Shown here in pieces: positions 60,840-64,000 of a DNA stretch of 64,000 nt (its first letter is position 1; every line of letters starts with the position of its first letter). The translations under genes were made by a program, and so were the position numbers. Source of the stretch: Paraflavitalea devenefica (lineage in GTDB: Bacteria; Bacteroidota; Bacteroidia; Chitinophagales; Chitinophagaceae). Under the pieces are notes generated by a model. The model was given only the letters and a program-made list of their open reading frames with translations. It had not been told where the DNA came from and searched no databases. The DNA lies in assembly GCF_011759375.1 (NCBI RefSeq), contig NZ_JAARML010000001.1, positions 248,001-312,000 of the forward strand, read 5' to 3'.

Positions 60840-62522
60840 ATGGCTGAAGTGATCTTAATGCCCCGCCTGAGTGACACGATGACCGAAGGCGTGATTGCGG
60901 CCTGGCATAAAAAGGTAGGGGATTCGGTAAAGAAAGGCGACCTCCTGGCAGAAGTAGAGACAGATAAGGCTACCATGGAACTGGAAAGCTATAAAGATGG
61001 CACCCTTTTACATATTGGTACAGATAAAGGCGGAAAACTGCAGGTAAATGACCTGCTGGCCATTATTGGCGCTCCCGGCGAAGATATCAGCTCCCTGCTT
61101 TCCGGTGGTGGCGCTGCTGCTCCCAAAGCCGAAGCAAAGAAAGAAGAACCTAAAAAAGAAGCTGCTCCAGCAACCAGCAACCTGCAACCTGCAACCAGCA
61201 ACCAACCAGCAACCAGTACCCAGCAACCAGCGCTCGACCTGGCCAATATGCAGGAAGTGATCCTGATGCCCCGTCTGAGCGATACCATGACAGAAGGCGT
61301 AATTGCCGCCTGGCATAAGAAAGTGGGCGATGATGTGAAAAAAGGCGACCTGCTGGCCGATGTAGAGACCGACAAGGCCACCATGGAGCTGGAAAGCTAC
61401 AAACAAGGTAAATTATTATATATCGGCGCCCAGAAAGGCGATAAGGTACCGGTAAATGCCCTGCTGTGTATCATTGGCGAAGAAGGCAAGGTAGATGTAG
61501 ACAAGATCGTAGCTGCCGCCAAAGGTGGCGGAACGGTAAGCACACCAAGCAGCCAGCCTGCTAAGGAAGGTGCACCAGCCGCTGCTGCTCAGCCCGCTGC
61601 CAAAGCGGAAGCAGCACAGCCAGCCGCTACTACCGAGAATGGCCGCGTAAAAGCTTCTCCCCTCGCCCGCAAACTGGCCAGCGAAAAGGGTATTGATATC
61701 TCCAAGGTACCTGGCAGTGGTGATGGTGGCCGTATTGTGAAGAAGGACGTGGACGACTTTAAACCTTCTGCTGCTCCTGCAGCCACTGCTGCCGGCAAAC
61801 AAGGCGCTGCTGCACCAGCCCAGCCTGCTGTAGCTGGTCAGGTAAGCTTCGACGATGTGCCGGTATCACAAATGCGCAAAACGATTTCCCGTCGCTTATC
61901 TGAGGTGAAGTTCTCAGCCCCTGAGTTCTACCTCACCATGGAAATTAACATGGATAAGGCAGTAGCCAGCCGCGCCAAACTGAATGAAATAGCTACCAAT
62001 AAGATCTCCTTCAACGACATGGTGCTGAAAGCCTGCGCCGTTGCCCTGAAGAAACACCCGGCTATCAACAGTAGCTGGATGGGCGACACGATCCGCGTAA
62101 ACCACCACATTGATATTGGTGTGGCCGTAGCAGTAGAAGAAGGATTGCTGGTGCCGGTAGTACGGTTTGCCGACCTGAAATCACTGTCGCAGATCGCCGG
62201 AGAAGTAAAAGACTTTGCACAAAGAGCCAAGGCTAAGAAATTACAACCTTCCGAATGGGAAGGCAACACCTTCACCATTTCCAACCTGGGTATGTTTGGC
62301 ATTGAAGAGTTCACTGCCATCATCAATCCGCCTGCATCCTGTATCCTGGCCATTGGCGCTATTAACCAGGTACCGGTAGTAAAGAATGGTCAGATCGTGA
62401 TCGGCAACATCATGAAGGTTACACTCACCTGTGATCACCGTGTAGTAGACGGCGCCACTGGTGCAGCCTTCCTGCAAACCCTGCAAGGTTTACTGGAAGA
62501 ACCGCTCACCATGCTGGTATAG
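60840..62522 (+). CDS. aceF: Pyruvate dehydrogenase E2 (dihydrolipoamide acetyltransferase), two lipoyl domains
   Basis: Core of the pyruvate dehydrogenase complex, which passes acetyl groups from lipoamide to CoA. Two lipoyl domains (about 1-77 and 138-213) carry the ETDKATMELES motif with lipoyl-Lys43 and Lys179. A peripheral-subunit-binding domain (about 270-310) contains SPLARKLASEKGIDISKVPG. The catalytic domain (about 335-560) ends with DHRVVDG (His533). The first linker (about 110-131, ATSNLQPATSNQPATSTQQP) is coded by CAGCAACCTGCAACC-type repeats. The E1 and E3 genes are not in the window. A two-lipoyl E2 of 560 residues is normal for Bacteroidota; a 2-oxoglutarate E2 would usually have one. 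Confidence 0.94.
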   Translation: MAEVILMPRLSDTMTEGVIAAWHKKVGDSVKKGDLLAEVETDKATMELESYKDGTLLHIGTDKGGKLQVNDLLAIIGAPGEDISSLLSGGGAAAPKAEAKKEEPKKEAAPATSNLQPATSNQPATSTQQPALDLANMQEVILMPRLSDTMTEGVIAAWHKKVGDDVKKGDLLADVETDKATMELESYKQGKLLYIGAQKGDKVPVNALLCIIGEEGKVDVDKIVAAAKGGGTVSTPSSQPAKEGAPAAAAQPAAKAEAAQPAATTENGRVKASPLARKLASEKGIDISKVPGSGDGGRIVKKDVDDFKPSAAPAATAAGKQGAAAPAQPAVAGQVSFDDVPVSQMRKTISRRLSEVKFSAPEFYLTMEINMDKAVASRAKLNEIATNKISFNDMVLKACAVALKKHPAINSSWMGDTIRVNHHIDIGVAVAVEEGLLVPVVRFADLKSLSQIAGEVKDFAQRAKAKKLQPSEWEGNTFTISNLGMFGIEEFTAIINPPASCILAIGAINQVPVVKNGQIVIGNIMKVTLTCDHRVVDGATGAAFLQTLQGLLEEPLTMLV

Positions 62523-62557
62523 TGGTTGATCATCCCTGTTTTTAGTTTATCGTCCGA

Positions 62558-62596
62558 TAAAAAATCCCGCTGATAATATCAGCGGGATTTTTGTTT
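62558..62596. terminator. Bidirectional terminator between aceF and the MPE/PQQ gene
   Basis: AAAATCCCGCTGA (from 62561) pairs with TCAGCGGGATTTT (to 62591) over a 5-nt loop. T-runs follow on the plus strand (TTTTTGTTTTT) and As precede it, so it can stop both convergent transcripts. Confidence 0.92.
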
Positions 62597-62600
62597 TTAG

Positions 62601-64000
62601 CTATTTCACTTCCAGCAACACTACCTTACCATCCATCGTAGAAGCGATAATGTGTTTGCTGTCCAATACCCGTACCGTATTGACCATCGAGTTATCAATT
62701 TTATGTGCCCATATTACTTTCCGCTGGGCCGGATCAATAGCATATACTACGCCACTGCGTGTACCAAAGAATATCTGCCCTTCTTTTTCAATGAGCATGG
62801 AAGGCACATGCTCATAGCCAAACCCTGCATGCATTACCCAGGCCGGACGTTGCGATTCGCGGCTGGCGGCATAAGCTACCAGGGTGTCCTGCATGGTTTT
62901 GCCATACACCCATTTGCCATCATTGGAAATGCCAATGGACTCCCGCACACGGGTTTCTGTATTGCGCCAGAGCGTAGCGCCTGTTTGCGCATCAATAGCT
63001 GTTATCGTACGATTGGGCGTTACCACATATACTACGCCATCCACGGCCACCGGTATACAGGATGCCGGAGAAAAGTTGATGACAGCAGAGCCGGGATTCC
63101 ATTTCCACAGCAGCTTGCCACTTTGCCGGTCTACAGCATGCAAATAGGTATCCCAGGCGCCGAAGATCACTTTATCTTCATATAATAACGGCGTACTTAC
63201 CACCGGCCCGTTCAGGCTATCGTATTTCCAGCGCAGTTGGCCATCATTCAATCCCAATGCAAGGAAGGAATGATCACTGCCACCAATAAATACCGTATCG
63301 CCGGATATAGCCGGACAACCCAATACAGCCGCTCCCGTAGTATAGGCCCAAAGTTGTTTGCCGTTCTTTACATCGAGACAATAGACCTTCCCATCGCCCG
63401 ATCCCAATACTACTTTATCCTCTTTTACTGCCGGAGAGGAAAAGATAGAGCCTTTTGTAGGGAATGACCATTGACGTTTTCCATTCTTTAAATCGAGGGC
63501 CACTACTTCCCCATTCTGGTTACCGAAGATGACGTGCTCTTTGTATACAGCAGGCGTGGAAATAACATTGGCATCAGAGGCGATGGTCCATTTGGGCTTT
63601 ACCCGGGCATATTGCTGATTGATGGCATAATCGGGCCGTTCAAACTTTTTGGAAGGCACGGCATACTGGTGTGCCTGCACGGCTACCTTTGTCCACGGCT
63701 GCAGCGTTTCCACGCCAGGGCGGCGCTCTGTATAGACAATAGAATCAGGGCGCACATCCACCAGGTTGTAACCACCTACTGCTGCTTTGGCGCGCAGGTT
63801 GGAGCGACCCATCACAGCAGGGATATCTTCAAAATTCATAGGCCTGTTGTTATGGCCATGGCCACAAATGGCCAGTATGGTGTTGTATTGCTTTAATCGG
63901 TTGGTGGCCTCATACCAGTTGTCCAGGCCATTGTCGAGCGGATAGTGGTTGCAGAATATAATAGGTTGCTGCTTATCCGTTTTTTTCAATACCTCATCCA
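62601..64000 (-). CDS. Calcineurin-like phosphoesterase fused to PQQ-type beta-propeller (5' end cut)
   Basis: The reading frame is open to the right window edge, so the N-terminal part is missing. The first residues shown are the end of a metallophosphoesterase domain: IIFCNHYPLD and AICGHGHNN provide two of the metal-ligand histidine motifs. From about 130 codons after the edge a series of PQQ/BamB-like repeats follows (VVALDLKNGKRQWSFPTKG, VYCLDVKNGKQLWAYTTGA, LHAVDRQSGKLLWKWNPGS, ITAIDAQTGATLW, VYAIDPAQRKVIW), forming a beta-propeller to the C-terminus. Exported members of this type are seen in Bacteroidota; the substrate and role are unknown. Confidence 0.85.
   Translation of the reverse strand, partial: DEVLKKTDKQQPIIFCNHYPLDNGLDNWYEATNRLKQYNTILAICGHGHNNRPMNFEDIPAVMGRSNLRAKAAVGGYNLVDVRPDSIVYTERRPGVETLQPWTKVAVQAHQYAVPSKKFERPDYAINQQYARVKPKWTIASDANVISTPAVYKEHVIFGNQNGEVVALDLKNGKRQWSFPTKGSIFSSPAVKEDKVVLGSGDGKVYCLDVKNGKQLWAYTTGAAVLGCPAISGDTVFIGGSDHSFLALGLNDGQLRWKYDSLNGPVVSTPLLYEDKVIFGAWDTYLHAVDRQSGKLLWKWNPGSAVINFSPASCIPVAVDGVVYVVTPNRTITAIDAQTGATLWRNTETRVRESIGISNDGKWVYGKTMQDTLVAYAASRESQRPAWVMHAGFGYEHVPSMLIEKEGQIFFGTRSGVVYAIDPAQRKVIWAHKIDNSMVNTVRVLDSKHIIASTMDGKVVLLEVK

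Overview
The window is a chromosome segment of a Bacteroidota bacterium, most likely Chitinophagaceae-like. The signs are three very large secreted proteins ending in type IX secretion (T9SS) sorting domains, several perfect TAnnTTTG -7 promoter boxes with weak Shine-Dalgarno sequences, an atpD-atpC pair apart from other ATP synthase genes, a short epsilon subunit, and SusC-like wording in one secreted protein. No tRNA, rRNA, CRISPR array, insertion sequence or prophage was found.

Layout. (1) 1-11.4 kb is housekeeping and miscellaneous: the 3' part of dnaJ; a minus-strand run O-methyltransferase / glucosaminidase-LysM / hpt / VWA lipid-exported protein; two LOG-family nucleotide hydrolases; a sodium:solute symporter; a small beta-barrel protein; an FAD-linked 2-hydroxyacid dehydrogenase; one hypothetical. 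(2) 11.6-12.2 kb is an orphan ECF sigma factor. (3) 12.4-44.6 kb is a surface-polysaccharide and secreted-protein region. The minus strand carries a Wzz/BY-kinase-like protein, two acyltransferase-3 proteins, a 35-residue membrane peptide, an O-antigen-polymerase-like protein, a half-length TolC-like protein and a polytopic GT-C-like protein. The plus strand carries three GT2 glycosyltransferases, a stand-alone receiver, and an initiating sugar transferase fused to a degenerate receiver. Between and after them sit three T9SS-exported alpha/beta-hydrolases (2386, 1809 and 875 residues) and a third acyltransferase. (4) 44.6-46.5 kb is atpD-atpC. (5) 47.2-52.3 kb is a VIT/VWA/TPR/DUF2135 protein and an S9 lipoprotein peptidase. 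(6) 52.4-58.7 kb is a TetR-controlled RND efflux operon with two matching operators. (7) 58.8-62.5 kb is dnaX and the E2 subunit of pyruvate dehydrogenase. (8) The right edge is a partial metallophosphoesterase/PQQ-propeller protein.

How the genes may work together. The central region looks like a locus that builds, O-acylates and exports a polysaccharide (three membrane O-acyltransferases) and that also secretes three serine-hydrolase/adhesin proteins which could act on it or bind it. This pairing is an inference from gene content. Two sequence-level signals stand out. One is a set of short, word-like, often inverted repeats at many gene junctions, which also appear in frame inside linkers of DnaX and the E2 subunit. 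The other is an A9 tract in dnaX where both alternative frames stop at once, as expected for a programmed tau/gamma switch.
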